9,761 nucleotides of DNA from Aphodosoma sp051870875 (GTDB lineage: Bacteria > Bacteroidota > Bacteroidia > Bacteroidales > Paludibacteraceae), in assembly GCA_051870875.1 (NCBI GenBank), contig JBJECG010000028.1, forward strand, positions 1 through 9,761, in the 5' to 3' direction. Of the stretch, positions 1 to 7,629 are shown in pieces; positions within the stretch are counted from its first letter, which is position 1, and every line of letters starts with the position of its first letter. The notes beneath the pieces are model-generated. The model had not been told where the DNA came from. It saw nothing but the letters and a program-made list of their open reading frames with translations, and ran no database searches. The translations under genes were made by a program, and so were the position numbers.

Positions 1-183
1 ATACAAATCAGCCTATTATAACGGGCCTTACCATGCAAAATGTCCAACCCGCCTCGGATGGATAAATGCAGTTTGCTGATTGACCGTGTAGTTTATTGCA
101 GGCAAGTCCTATTGTCAAGATTGTCGTGATAGTATATTGTTACGGTGACTTGAAAAGGGCTTGCCGGACAGCGGTAATAATAG
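1..183. other. Gene-free left edge
   Basis: I see no convincing coding frame, RNA gene or repeat here. Short frames on both strands are interrupted by stops. It lies downstream of mutB, beyond its terminator, and may be the spacer to a neighbouring gene outside the window. Confidence 0.5.
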
Positions 184-223
184 AAAAGCGGTGTGTCAAA
201 ATTCGATTTGACACACCGCTTTT
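184..223 (-). terminator. Intrinsic (probably bidirectional) terminator after mutB
   Basis: A perfect 17-bp inverted repeat (184-200 with 207-223) surrounds a 6-nt loop (attcga). The stem has a GC-rich core (GCGGTGTGTC) and ends in TTTT on either strand, as expected for a rho-independent terminator working in both directions. It sits about 20 bp past the mutB stop codon, so it most likely ends the mutA-mutB transcript on the minus strand. It would also stop anything entering from the left on the plus strand. Confidence 0.88.
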
Positions 224-243
224 CAGATTAATGAGACCTATGG

Positions 244-2367
244 TTATTTGTTCATCAGTATTTCCATGATGGTTTTTGCTGATTTGGCAACCGGAGAACC
301 GGGACCGAAGATGGCGGCCACACCGGCTTTGTAGAGGAAGTCGTAGTCCTGGGCGGGAATTACACCTCCTGCGATGACAACGATATCCTCACGTCCAAGT
401 TTTTTCAGTTCGGCTATAACTTGAGGTATGAGGGTTTTGTGACCGGCAGCGAGTGACGATACGCCCATTACGTGAACGTCGTTCTCTACAGCTTGTTTTG
501 CTGCCTCTTCCGGAGTCTGGAAGAGCGGACCCATGTCAACGTCGAAGCCGCAGTCGGCATATCCGGTAGCTACAACTTTAGCACCGCGGTCGTGTCCGTC
601 CTGACCCATTTTTGCAATCATGATACGTGGTTGACGGCCTTCTGCCTTGGCAAATTCGGCTGTCAGACGACAAGCTTCCTTGAAGTCATCGTCGTTTTTG
701 GTTCCTGCGCTGTACACTCCTGAAATAGTTCTGATGGTTGCTTTATAACGTCCTACAACGACTTCGCAGGCATCGGAAATCTCGCCGAGAGAAGCACGGA
801 GACGAGCTGCTTCAACTGCCAGTTCGAGCAAGTTGCCTTTGCCTGTCTTGACGCATTCGGTGATGGCTGCAAGAGCTTTCTTGACAGCTTCGTTGTCACG
901 GTTGGCGCGAAGTTGGTTGAGTCGTTCGATCTGTTCTTTACGTACTGTGGTGTTGTCCACTTCGAGAATATCGATTGGATCTTCGTGGTCAAGACGGTAC
1001 TTGTTGACACCTACGATGGTCTGCGTACCGGAATCGATACGGGCCTGTGTGCGGGCTGCGGCCTCTTCGATACGCATCTTTGGCAGACCGGTTTCGATGG
1101 CAGCGGCCATACCTCCGAGTTTCTCGATTTCCTCGATGTGTGCCCATGCCTTTTCAGCCAATTCGTTGGTGAGGGATTCGATATAGAATGAACCTGCCCA
1201 TGGGTCGATTTCGCGGCATATCTGGGTTTCCTCCTGAATGTAAATCTGGGTGTTACGTGCGATACGCGCAGAGAAGTCGGTAGGCAGTGCGATAGCCTCG
1301 TCGAGAGCGTTGGTGTGGAGCGACTGTGTGTGACCGAGAGCGGCACCCATAGCCTCGATGCAGGTACGTCCGACGTTGTTGAACGGGTCTTGCTCGGTGA
1401 GCGACCATCCTGAAGTCTGACAGTGTGTACGGAGAGCGAGCGACTTCTCGTTCTTCGGGTTGAACTGTTTGACAATCTTGGCCCACAACATACGTGCGGC
1501 ACGCATCTTGGCAATCTCCATGAAGTGGTTGGTACCGATAGCCCAGAAGAACGACAGACGCGGAGCGAAAGTGTCGATGTCCATACCTGCGTTTACGCCG
1601 GCACGGAGGTATTCGAGACCGTCGGCAAGGGTGTAAGCCAACTCGATATCGGCGGTGGCACCAGCTTCCTGCATGTGGTAACCGGAGATGGAGATAGAGT
1701 TGAACTTAGGCATGTTCTTGGAGGTGTACTCGAATATGTCGGCGATGATCTTCATTGAGAACTTGGGCGGGTAGATGTAGGTGTTACGCACCATGAACTC
1801 TTTGAGGATATCGTTTTGGATGGTACCGGCCATCTCTTCGAGTTTTGCACCCTGTTCGAGACCTGCATTGATGTAGAATGCCATGATGGGCAGTACTGCA
1901 CCGTTCATGGTCATGGACACCGACATCTTGTTCAAAGGAATACCGTTGAACAACACTTTCATGTCTTCAACCGAACAGATGGACACACCAGCTTTGCCTA
2001 CGTCACCGACTACACGGGCGTGGTCGGCATCGTAACCGCGGTGTGTGGCCAGGTCGAATGCAACAGACAGACCTTTCTGACCTGAAGCCAGGTTGCGGCG
2101 GTAGAATGCGTTGGATTCTTGTGCGGTAGAGAAACCTGCGTACTGGCGGATAGTCCAGGGACGCATGGCGTACATGCCGCTGTACGGGCCGCGGAGGAAT
2201 GGAGGAAGACCTGCCACATAGTTGAGGTGTTCGAGACCCTCGAGGTCTTCTTTGGTGTAAACCGGTTTAACGGGAATTTGCTCCGGAGTCAACCAATTTT
2301 CGCCTTTTACGGTAGCTTTAGAAGCAGCTACATCGTTGATATTTATGCTATTAAAATCTGGTTTCAT
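244..2367 (-). CDS. mutB: Methylmalonyl-CoA mutase, large (catalytic) subunit
   Basis: This is the catalytic subunit of adenosylcobalamin-dependent methylmalonyl-CoA mutase, which interconverts succinyl-CoA and (R)-methylmalonyl-CoA in the cytoplasm. In fermenting Bacteroidota it feeds propionate formation. The 707 residues form an N-terminal TIM-barrel mutase domain (about 30-550) and a C-terminal cobalamin-binding domain (about 580-705). Visible key residues are Tyr76 (RQYAGFS), Arg194 (MVRNTYIYP) and His231 (SGYHMQE), which match Tyr89, Arg207 and His244 of the Propionibacterium enzyme with one constant offset of 13. The B12 domain has the complete DxHxxG motif (DGHDRG, 590-595; His592 is the expected cobalt ligand), SSL (637-639) and GG (667-668). 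Length is normal for the family. It follows mutA after a 14-bp gap holding AAGAGAT just before the ATG, so it is cotranscribed and probably translationally coupled. No feature suggests damage. Confidence 0.98.
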   Translation of the reverse strand: MKPDFNSININDVAASKATVKGENWLTPEQIPVKPVYTKEDLEGLEHLNYVAGLPPFLRGPYSGMYAMRPWTIRQYAGFSTAQESNAFYRRNLASGQKGLSVAFDLATHRGYDADHARVVGDVGKAGVSICSVEDMKVLFNGIPLNKMSVSMTMNGAVLPIMAFYINAGLEQGAKLEEMAGTIQNDILKEFMVRNTYIYPPKFSMKIIADIFEYTSKNMPKFNSISISGYHMQEAGATADIELAYTLADGLEYLRAGVNAGMDIDTFAPRLSFFWAIGTNHFMEIAKMRAARMLWAKIVKQFNPKNEKSLALRTHCQTSGWSLTEQDPFNNVGRTCIEAMGAALGHTQSLHTNALDEAIALPTDFSARIARNTQIYIQEETQICREIDPWAGSFYIESLTNELAEKAWAHIEEIEKLGGMAAAIETGLPKMRIEEAAARTQARIDSGTQTIVGVNKYRLDHEDPIDILEVDNTTVRKEQIERLNQLRANRDNEAVKKALAAITECVKTGKGNLLELAVEAARLRASLGEISDACEVVVGRYKATIRTISGVYSAGTKNDDDFKEACRLTAEFAKAEGRQPRIMIAKMGQDGHDRGAKVVATGYADCGFDVDMGPLFQTPEEAAKQAVENDVHVMGVSSLAAGHKTLIPQVIAELKKLGREDIVVIAGGVIPAQDYDFLYKAGVAAIFGPGSPVAKSAKTIMEILMNK

Positions 2368-2381
2368 ATCTCTTGTCTGAA

Positions 2382-4247
2382 TTATTTAAGGAGTTGTGCG
2401 TTAAACGATTTAAGGGTGTCAAGTACGTTGACGCGAACGTGGATGAAGTTTTCGATACCTACAGCTTTCAAATCGTCCATGCAGGCAGGTGCTCCGGCAA
2501 CGACGAAGATCTGTTTGCCGTTGATAGCCTTGAATGCGGCAGGTGCGTATTCGGCATATTCATCATCGCTTGAGCAGAGGACGATGATGTCGGCACCGGC
2601 TTTCTGAGCGGCTTCAACACCGGCTTCTACAGTCTCGAATCCGAGGTTGTCGATCACTTCGTAACCTGCGCAAGCCAGGAAGTTGCAGGAGAATTGGGCA
2701 CGAGCCAAACGCATGGCGAGATTACCAATGGTGAGCATGAATGCTTTGGGACGGTGAGCGGCACGCTCGGTAGCGAGGCGGAGTGCCTCAAACTCTTCGG
2801 CTTCACGGATTTGCGGCACACGTTCGAGTGTAGGTTCGCACTCGCCTTTGCATCCGCATCCGCAACCGCATGATTCGGCTGCGATCTTGTCGGCAGCTTT
2901 TTCGTTGAAGTTCGGGAACTGGTTGGTACCGAGGAGGATTTCCTTACGTGCGGATACGTTTTTCAGACGACGGGCTGAAGTTTCCTTCATGTCGTTCTGT
3001 ATGCGGTTGTTCTCGACGGCGGCGTAGAAACCTCCGGCATTCTGGATGTCGAGGAAAAGTTTCCAGGCCTGTTCGGCAATGCTGTGGGTGAGATTTTCTA
3101 TATAGTATGAACCGGCAGACGGGTCGGTTACTTTGTCGAAATGAGACTCCTCTTTCAGAAGGAGCTGTTGGTTGCGTGCGATACGCTCTGAGAATTCATC
3201 GCTTTCCTTGTAAGTGATGTCGAAAGGACGGACGGTCATAGAATCAACGCCCGCGATGGCAGCACTCATAGCTTCGGTTTGGGTACGGAGCAAGTTGACG
3301 TGTGCATCGAAAATGGTTTTGTTGAAGGCAGAAGTTTCGGCATGTACGCGCATTTTGGCTGCACAGTCGCACTCTGGCTTGTATGCTTTGACAATCATGG
3401 CCCACAACATGCGTGCTGCACGGAACTTGGCAATTTCCATGAAGTAGTTGCCGCCTATGCCCATGTTGAATTTGATGGCTTTGCCTGCTTCGAGTGCAGA
3501 CAGACCGTTTTCGGTGAGCATGTCCATATATTCGGCTCCCCAGGCAAGTGCATATCCGAGTTCTTGTGAACAGAATGCTCCGGCGTTGTTGAGTGTCACG
3601 CTGTTTACATTGACAACGCGGTAACCAGGCATTACTCTGGCAGCTTTGGCGCATTCGGCAACGATGGCGGCCACATCGGCACGGCTCATGTTTTTGCCCT
3701 TGAGTAGCATGCGGTTCATCGGATCACAGTTGACAGATCCTGCCACTTTGTTGAGGTCAACGCCTTTTGCGCGGAAGTAGTCGGTGAGCAAGCCAATGAA
3801 CTTGGCAGCACAACTTACGCATATCTTGAAATTCAGTTCTACACATTCTGGGCAAATGCCGTTGAGGAGGGTTGCGATATAGTCTGCGCTGAGTTCCTTT
3901 TTGTTGAGTTTGAAACCGAGTGAGTTGACACCTTTGCTCAATACGTCAAGCGCTTTGGCGTTAGCGGTTTTGGCGCAAGTAGCGTCGATGTCCTGACGGA
4001 CATACCACTCGTTGTCTGTTTTGGTGCCGCGTACGTAAGGGAATTCGCCTGGTGCTGAATCGGTTGTTTTCAGATTGGCTACATCTTCCAAACGATAAAA
4101 AGGCATCACATTAAACCCTTCGTTTGTTTTCCAAACGAGCTTTTTGTTGAAATCAGCTCCTTTGAGGTCGGTCGTGATTTTCGCCATCCACTGTTCGGTG
4201 GTTATTGCGGGAAAATCAGCCAACAGATTTAATTTCTTTTCTGCCAT
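2382..4247 (-). CDS. mutA: Methylmalonyl-CoA mutase, small (non-catalytic) subunit
   Basis: This is the small subunit of the heterodimeric mutase and partner of the mutB product, first gene of the operon. The 621 residues keep the mutase barrel fold signatures also seen in MutB: a GNYFMEIAKFRAARMLW stretch at 266-282 and DPSAGSYYIENLT at 376-388. The C-terminal B12-like domain (about 500-620) lacks the cobalt-ligating DxHxxG motif and has IGNLAMRLAR in its place. This is what is known for non-catalytic MutA subunits and fixes the assignment. Oddities are two CxxC pairs at Cys132/135 and Cys143/146, and a Cys-Gly-rich linker (CGCGCGCKGEC, 460-470) between barrel and B12-like domain. The start is the ATG at 4247; it is preceded by an A9 tract rather than a Shine-Dalgarno sequence, common in Bacteroidota. 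Confidence 0.97.
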   Translation of the reverse strand: MAEKKLNLLADFPAITTEQWMAKITTDLKGADFNKKLVWKTNEGFNVMPFYRLEDVANLKTTDSAPGEFPYVRGTKTDNEWYVRQDIDATCAKTANAKALDVLSKGVNSLGFKLNKKELSADYIATLLNGICPECVELNFKICVSCAAKFIGLLTDYFRAKGVDLNKVAGSVNCDPMNRMLLKGKNMSRADVAAIVAECAKAARVMPGYRVVNVNSVTLNNAGAFCSQELGYALAWGAEYMDMLTENGLSALEAGKAIKFNMGIGGNYFMEIAKFRAARMLWAMIVKAYKPECDCAAKMRVHAETSAFNKTIFDAHVNLLRTQTEAMSAAIAGVDSMTVRPFDITYKESDEFSERIARNQQLLLKEESHFDKVTDPSAGSYYIENLTHSIAEQAWKLFLDIQNAGGFYAAVENNRIQNDMKETSARRLKNVSARKEILLGTNQFPNFNEKAADKIAAESCGCGCGCKGECEPTLERVPQIREAEEFEALRLATERAAHRPKAFMLTIGNLAMRLARAQFSCNFLACAGYEVIDNLGFETVEAGVEAAQKAGADIIVLCSSDDEYAEYAPAAFKAINGKQIFVVAGAPACMDDLKAVGIENFIHVRVNVLDTLKSFNAQLLK

Positions 4248-4462
4248 AAGTTTTTTTTTATGATTAAATTGATAACATTAAATTGCAATTGCATCTTCTT
4301 TACCCCGTAACATGATGGACAGCAGTTTGTTGACCGGATTGATGTCTTGGGGCAGCATGTGTGCTGAAGTGTGGCAAAGTTACGAATTTTTCTGCTACGC
4401 AGTACCTTAATTTATAGAAATTTAAGTTTTGAATTTGTATGCCGGACTTCGTTGGAATGCTG
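4248..4462 (-). promoter_or_regulatory. Intergenic region with candidate mutAB promoter
   Basis: This 215-bp gap between lpxK and mutA holds, read on the minus strand, TAACTTTG (plus-strand 4375-4382). It is an exact match to the Bacteroidota -7 consensus TAnnTTTG and would give a 5' untranslated region of about 120 nt before mutA. I do not see a good TTTG -33 element 19-21 bp further upstream, so this remains a candidate. I looked for a cobalamin riboswitch B12 box and saw none. An AT-only imperfect hairpin (about 4405-4426) follows lpxK but lacks a T run. Confidence 0.4.
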
Positions 4463-5533
4463 TTATCTGGCATGTGCGTCATTGCATCGCAGGGCGGCGA
4501 ATTTTTGGATTTCGCTGTCAAATTTCTCTTCCATGCCGAACAGGAATTTCACATTGATACCGATGCTGTATATGTGAGGCCTGATATTGTCTGGCAGAGT
4601 GTCGGCATCGAGGCGCATGCGGTCCTTTTCTGTGATGATGATTGCGCGCTTGCCGGGTGTCAGTTTCTCGAATTCCCTGCTTATGTGGGTTATGTCGTAG
4701 CTGGAGAAGTAGTGGTGGTCGGGGTATGCTATATGATTGATGTTGGAGGAGAATGTCTTCAGATGGTCGCAGAGATGCTGCGGCTGTGCTATTCCGGTGA
4801 CAACCAGGATGTCGTATCCGGCAAGAGATGGAATCTCATTGCCTGCGAGCGGACGTGGCGGCAGGTATTCGAGTGTGGAGAAATACAGGCTCTGGTATGG
4901 GTACGGGTTGATCTGTACGCGGAACGAGAGCATGTCTACCGGCAGCATGTTTTGCGGGCATTTGGTGACGATGATTATGTCGGCGCGGTCGGTGTTGCAG
5001 CCTGACTCGCGGAGTCTTCCGAGTGGAAGCATGTGGTCTGTATGCACCGGACGGTTGTAGTCTATGAGGAGTATGTTTAGGTCGGGGTGGATGGAACGGT
5101 GCTGGTATGCATCGTCCAGTATTACGATCTGAGTGTCGGGAACGGCGCTCTTTATCTGGTCGATTCCGTGCGCCCTGTTTGCATCTACGGCTACTGTGAT
5201 TCCGGGGAATTTGTCGTATATCTGGAATGCTTCATCGCCTATCTGTGCTGCTGTAGCGGTTGGTCTTGCCAGTATGAAGCCTTTGCTTCGGCGTAAGTAT
5301 CCTCGGCTGAGGTATGCTGTGTGGTATCTGCCGGCAAGCAGTCTGATGAGGTACTCGGCATGGGGTGTCTTGCCTGTGCCGCCAACTGTTATGTTGCCTA
5401 TGCTGATGGATGTGACGGATGTATCGGCACTGTGGAGCAGATTGAGGTCATATAGCCTGTTCCTCAATTTTGTGGCCAGCCCGTACAGCCATGCGGCAGG
5501 GAAGAGCATAAGTTGTCTGGTTATAGATTTCAT
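4463..5533 (-). CDS. lpxK: Tetraacyldisaccharide 4'-kinase (lipid A biosynthesis)
   Basis: LpxK phosphorylates the 4' position of the lipid A tetraacyldisaccharide-1-phosphate with ATP, at the cytoplasmic face of the inner membrane. The 356 residues begin with a hydrophobic, membrane-associating segment (about 7-22). The family's Walker A region GNITVGGTGKTP follows at 46-57, then SRGY at 76-79, GDEAF at 99-103 and a Walker-B-like LDDAYQHR at 139-146. PLGRLRE at 170-176 and a DHHYF motif further on complete the pattern. All are hallmark LpxK motifs, and the length is normal for Bacteroidota members. It lies 84 bp downstream of the HD-domain gene on the same strand, so the two may share a transcript. 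It also shows the host is Gram-negative with lipid A. Confidence 0.97.
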   Translation of the reverse strand: MKSITRQLMLFPAAWLYGLATKLRNRLYDLNLLHSADTSVTSISIGNITVGGTGKTPHAEYLIRLLAGRYHTAYLSRGYLRRSKGFILARPTATAAQIGDEAFQIYDKFPGITVAVDANRAHGIDQIKSAVPDTQIVILDDAYQHRSIHPDLNILLIDYNRPVHTDHMLPLGRLRESGCNTDRADIIIVTKCPQNMLPVDMLSFRVQINPYPYQSLYFSTLEYLPPRPLAGNEIPSLAGYDILVVTGIAQPQHLCDHLKTFSSNINHIAYPDHHYFSSYDITHISREFEKLTPGKRAIIITEKDRMRLDADTLPDNIRPHIYSIGINVKFLFGMEEKFDSEIQKFAALRCNDAHAR

Positions 5534-5617
5534 GTGGCGTATCGTTAGGCTCGTTTGTATGGTACGGAGCTTTTCGGATGGGTTTCTGCAATTGACGGAT
5601 GGCGGTGGAGTTGTGTG

Positions 5618-6163
5618 TCACAAGCCGAATTCGGCGTGGAGCGTTTCGAAACGTGCCAGGCTGTCACGGCCGAAACGTGCCATTTTGGAGCGGATGCGTT
5701 CGATGCTTTCTTCGTTGCCGATGCGCGTCTTGGAAAAAAACTTGTCCGCATAGCATATCAGACGTTCTTCGACGGTTTCCGGCAGGAAATCCTGATGTGG
5801 CAACGGCAGGTTCCTGGCGGCTATTTCTTCGGCCGTAAGCCCGCTTCCGGTATGCCGTTCGCATACACGGGCATGCCTGGGAAACCCTTCGCGGCGGAGC
5901 ATTTCAGCTCCCAATATCCCGTGTCGTATATAAGGCTCTGTCCCGTGGCACTCGATTCCTGCCGCATCTGTATGCACTATTCCTATGTCATGCAGCAGTG
6001 CCGCCTCAGCCACAAACTCCGCGTCTATCCTCATCTCCGGATGCTGCTTCGCTATCTCCAACGCCTTGGCCTTCACCGCCTCCGAGTGTCTCACCAATAT
6101 CTCGTACAGCTTGCTCTCCGGCTCATAATACCGCCGTATCACCTCATACGCCATAGCCTCCAT
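5618..6163 (-). CDS. HD-domain (HDIG-type) phosphohydrolase
   Basis: This is a small cytoplasmic metal-dependent phosphohydrolase of the HD superfamily, 181 residues, with no signal peptide or membrane segment. Candidate metal ligands are His26 (VRHSEAV), His58-Asp59 in LLHDIG, His81 (IRHG) and Asp140 (CYADKF), in the order and spacing expected of the fold; His104 may contribute. The substrate cannot be told from sequence; relatives act on nucleotides or other phosphate esters, and the protein resembles those annotated simply as HDIG-domain proteins. The ATG at 6163 is preceded by GGAGGG four to five bases away, but a second ATG three codons downstream has its own GGAGG and could be used instead. 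It is the first gene of a likely pair with lpxK. Confidence 0.85.
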   Translation of the reverse strand: MEAMAYEVIRRYYEPESKLYEILVRHSEAVKAKALEIAKQHPEMRIDAEFVAEAALLHDIGIVHTDAAGIECHGTEPYIRHGILGAEMLRREGFPRHARVCERHTGSGLTAEEIAARNLPLPHQDFLPETVEERLICYADKFFSKTRIGNEESIERIRSKMARFGRDSLARFETLHAEFGL

Positions 6164-6236
6164 ATACCCTCCAGTTGCTAAAATTTCCTTTTCCCGGCCA
6201 AATATTTATTAATTGCTACAAAGTTACTGCTTTTAT
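6164..6236 (-). promoter_or_regulatory. Candidate promoter for the HD gene and lpxK
   Basis: Read on the minus strand, TAACTTTG (plus-strand 6219-6226) matches the Bacteroidota -7 consensus TAnnTTTG and lies about 56 bp before the HD-domain start codon. The same octamer is found upstream of mutA. A clear TTTG -33 element at the expected distance is not visible, so the call rests on the -7 element and position. A strong GGAGGG ribosome binding site sits next to the start, unlike the A-rich starts elsewhere in the window. Confidence 0.4.
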
Positions 6237-6548
6237 TCTGAAATACATACATATCACCTCTTTATGTTGTGTTAATAATCATTAATACATCCTCCCGCAC
6301 CTCCTCCTCATCACTCCTCCCATTGGCGTAAAATCATCTGATCTTTTCCCCGGTGCCCCGCCTTGTCATTGTCGGATCTTCATCGAATCTTTTCTCTGTC
6401 GAAACCGCTCCGTCCCATTCCCGATGCGCCATTTTATCGGATGCCCACTCCCAAAACATCCCACACCCCACTCCGCATTTCAACTTATTAAAAAGCCCCG
6501 CATCTCTCCCATCTCCTGCGAAATCTGTCAAATATCCAAGAAACCTAA
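6237..6548. other. C-rich gene-free stretch
   Basis: About 310 bp lie between the divergently placed HD gene and the lipoprotein array. The plus strand is visibly rich in C and poor in G (many tcc, ccc and ctcc runs). Open frames exist on both strands, but none has a recognisable product, a signal peptide or a convincing start, so I treat it as non-coding or decayed. It ends where the first long leader repeat begins. Confidence 0.45.
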
Positions 6549-6566
6549 AAAACAGCATTGTTTTTA

Positions 6567-6598
6567 TTTGCAGATGTCAACATAAACTCTTGCCTTTA
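6567..6598 (+). promoter_or_regulatory. Candidate promoter of the first lipoprotein gene
   Basis: TTTG at 6567-6570 and TGCCTTTA at 6591-6598 are separated by 20 bp, the spacing of Bacteroidota -33/-7 elements. The -7 part departs from TAnnTTTG at two positions, but the aligned copy at 7955-7962 is TATCTTTA, and the spacing of 20 bp is kept. If used, the transcript would have a leader of about 250 nt before the lipoprotein start. Confidence 0.4.
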
Positions 6599-6696
6599 TC
6601 CCCGAATCACATTGCCTCTATTATAATCCGTAATCTATATGATACCACCCCTCACATATCTTTCCCATAAACCCCACCTCTTTACTGGCGCATCGC

Positions 6697-6731
6697 CGCC
6701 TGCTCCCGCTCCATCTGAATGGCGGCAGGCG
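6697..6731 (+). other. GC-rich leader hairpin, copy 1
   Basis: CGCCTGC (6697-6703) pairs with GCAGGCG (6725-6731) across a 21-nt loop; one bulged base allows two more G-C pairs outward. The diverged copy at 8059-8096 keeps the hairpin with a longer, perfect stem and a C-G to T-A exchange at one pair, which suggests the RNA structure is kept by selection. No T run follows, so it is not a standard terminator; its role is unknown. Confidence 0.5.
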
Positions 6732-6742
6732 TGCTTCCCGGA

Positions 6743-6908
6743 TCGTGCCGGTTGCTCAGACCGCAAGGCAGCCCCGATTGTCACATCCGTTCCCATTCGG
6801 ATATTCGAGTTTACTTACTGCTTTCCATAACCCATATTTAACGTATAAATTATGAACAGATACATTCTTCTGCTTCCCGTGCTGTTCCTCATGCTCACCG
6901 GATGCGAA
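6743..6908 (+). repeat. Start/signal-peptide repeat block, copy 1
   Basis: This block matches 8727-8892 without gaps at offset 1984, with 4 differences in 166 bp. It covers the last 29 codons of a small open frame, the short spacer and ATG of the lipoprotein, and its signal peptide up to the residue after the lipid-modified Cys. Similarity then drops sharply. The first 77 bp recur at 9685-9761. The abrupt edges indicate recombination or gene conversion of a movable start block rather than slow divergence of whole genes. Confidence 0.92.
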
Positions 6909-7364
6909 AAAAAATACAAGGTGGATGTCTATGTCAATCACGAAGCCGAAATATGCGGAGTTAAAGACCCTGCGAACAATATCGACTGGTTGAAATCTGA
7001 ACTTGATTATCTAAAGAATAGTGCATGTCACGACCAGTCAATGTATGATTGCACTATTTATGCCGATTCCGTAGGCGAACTCTCCATCGTGTTTGTCGGA
7101 ATAACGCCACCTTATTGGCTTACATATGCGATGGCCTGTAAGTGTGACGGCAGTAAATTTATGGTTGGGTATTGGTGGAGTCCGTGGTATGATTTCGACG
7201 CCATTCCACCCACCACACCACGTAATAGCGATACTTATTGTTCGCCAAACAGCAATGATGTTTTTATGAGTACCTCAGCAGATTATCGTCCTGAAGTGGA
7301 TACATTCTTCAACACACATACCTTTGTTGACTTCATTGCACGCATCAGAGCTCATGCAAAATAA
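6852..7364 (+). CDS. Small lipoprotein, first array member
   Basis: This is a predicted lipoprotein of 170 residues and unknown function. Its signal peptide ends in the lipobox LTGC, with Cys18 as the lipidated residue. The following residue is Glu rather than Asp, so outer-membrane delivery is likely, and I see no acidic surface-export tag. The mature part carries motifs shared by the other two members: CGVKDP with DWLK (35-48), Y-x-D-x2-GE (70-76), CDGS (98-101) and FFNTHTF (152-158). No enzyme motif is visible. Small Bacteroidota lipoproteins with a CGVKDP-like motif are familiar to me only as hypothetical proteins. The start is fixed by the conserved block shared with the third member; no Shine-Dalgarno sequence is present. 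Confidence 0.85.
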   Translation: MNRYILLLPVLFLMLTGCEKKYKVDVYVNHEAEICGVKDPANNIDWLKSELDYLKNSACHDQSMYDCTIYADSVGELSIVFVGITPPYWLTYAMACKCDGSKFMVGYWWSPWYDFDAIPPTTPRNSDTYCSPNSNDVFMSTSADYRPEVDTFFNTHTFVDFIARIRAHAK

Positions 7365-7370
7365 CCCTTA

Positions 7371-7380
7371 AACTAAATTA
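7371..7380 (+). repeat. Direct repeat flanking IS remnant, left
   Basis: AACTAAATTA, matched exactly at 7630-7639 on the other side of the remnant. It is consistent with a target-site duplication, but the sequence is AT-rich and similar strings (aactaaat at about 8154) occur by chance nearby. Confidence 0.4.
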
Positions 7381-7629
7381 GGCTGTAGTTGATTTTTGAG
7401 TTGTAAAGCTTTTGATATCCTATTATTTTTCATATCTTTATCTGCACAAAGGATGGATTGCTTCCTCCTTTTGGGGAGTATCCACAAAATATCTGCAGAA
7501 TTACTTGAACTGGTTTAAGGTAGTGGTAACTGTATTTAAAAAGGAAGCGAATCACGCAAATGTTTTACTGAGGCTGTCGATGCTGGAAGGTAATATTCAT
7601 TTTGCAACGCAGTAATTAACTGTAGCTCT
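7381..7629 (+). mobile_element. Degenerate insertion-sequence remnant (IS1595/ISXO2-like?)
   Basis: A roughly 250-bp unit bounded by imperfect inverted ends: 7381-7398 (GGCTGTAGTTGATTTTTG) and the complement of 7610-7627 agree at 12 of 18 positions. The direct repeat AACTAAATTA flanks it (7371-7380 and 7630-7639) and may be a target-site duplication, although IS1595-family duplications are usually 8 bp. Inside, the frame 7412-7615 (67 codons, TTG start) reads like the C-terminal end of a transposase, with GVSTKYLQNYLNWF at its centre, resembling the HLQxYLxxF ending of IS1595/ISXO2-like transposases from memory. Its stop codon overlaps the right end, as usual in compact IS elements. Most of the transposase is missing, so the unit cannot move by itself. 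Confidence 0.5.

Larger units (their letters stand above)
6549..6819 (+). repeat. Leader repeat, copy 1 (identical to 9491-9761)
   Basis: This block is identical, base for base as far as I can read it, to 9491-9761 over 271 bp at a constant offset of 2942. The identity may continue, since the second copy is cut by the window end. Its first about 183 bp are also homologous, with substitutions and small indels, to 7924-8104. It contains promoter-like elements near its left end, a GC-rich hairpin in the middle, and from 6743 the tail of a small open frame. In this copy an ATG at 6639 reads in frame through the hairpin into that tail (63 codons, stop 6828-6830), giving a possible chimeric small ORF whose translation is doubtful. 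The first lipoprotein gene follows directly. Confidence 0.95.

Noticed and set aside
472..2219. Several long open frames overlapping mutB on both strands
   Set aside because: They are shadow frames of a well-conserved mutase gene; none has a recognisable product, and mutB explains the open reading.
3214..3654. Open frames overlapping mutA on both strands
   Set aside because: Shadow frames of mutA with no family signature.
4405..4426. Terminator after lpxK
   Set aside because: An AT-only imperfect hairpin without a T run on the minus strand.
4248..4462. Cobalamin riboswitch upstream of mutA
   Set aside because: Considered because the enzyme uses B12, but I see no B12-box-like sequence and the region is short for the full element.
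4439..5296. Plus-strand frames of up to 188 codons over lpxK
   Set aside because: LpxK motifs on the minus strand are complete; the opposite frames look like codon-bias artefacts.
5555..6181. Plus-strand frame of 208 codons opposite the HD-domain gene
   Set aside because: It is longer than the HD gene, but the minus strand carries the ordered HD metal-ligand motifs and a strong ribosome binding site; the plus frame shows no known domain.
6334..6670. Frames of 74 (minus) and 105 (plus) codons in the C-rich spacer
   Set aside because: No start context, signal peptide or family similarity, and biased composition explains the lack of stops.
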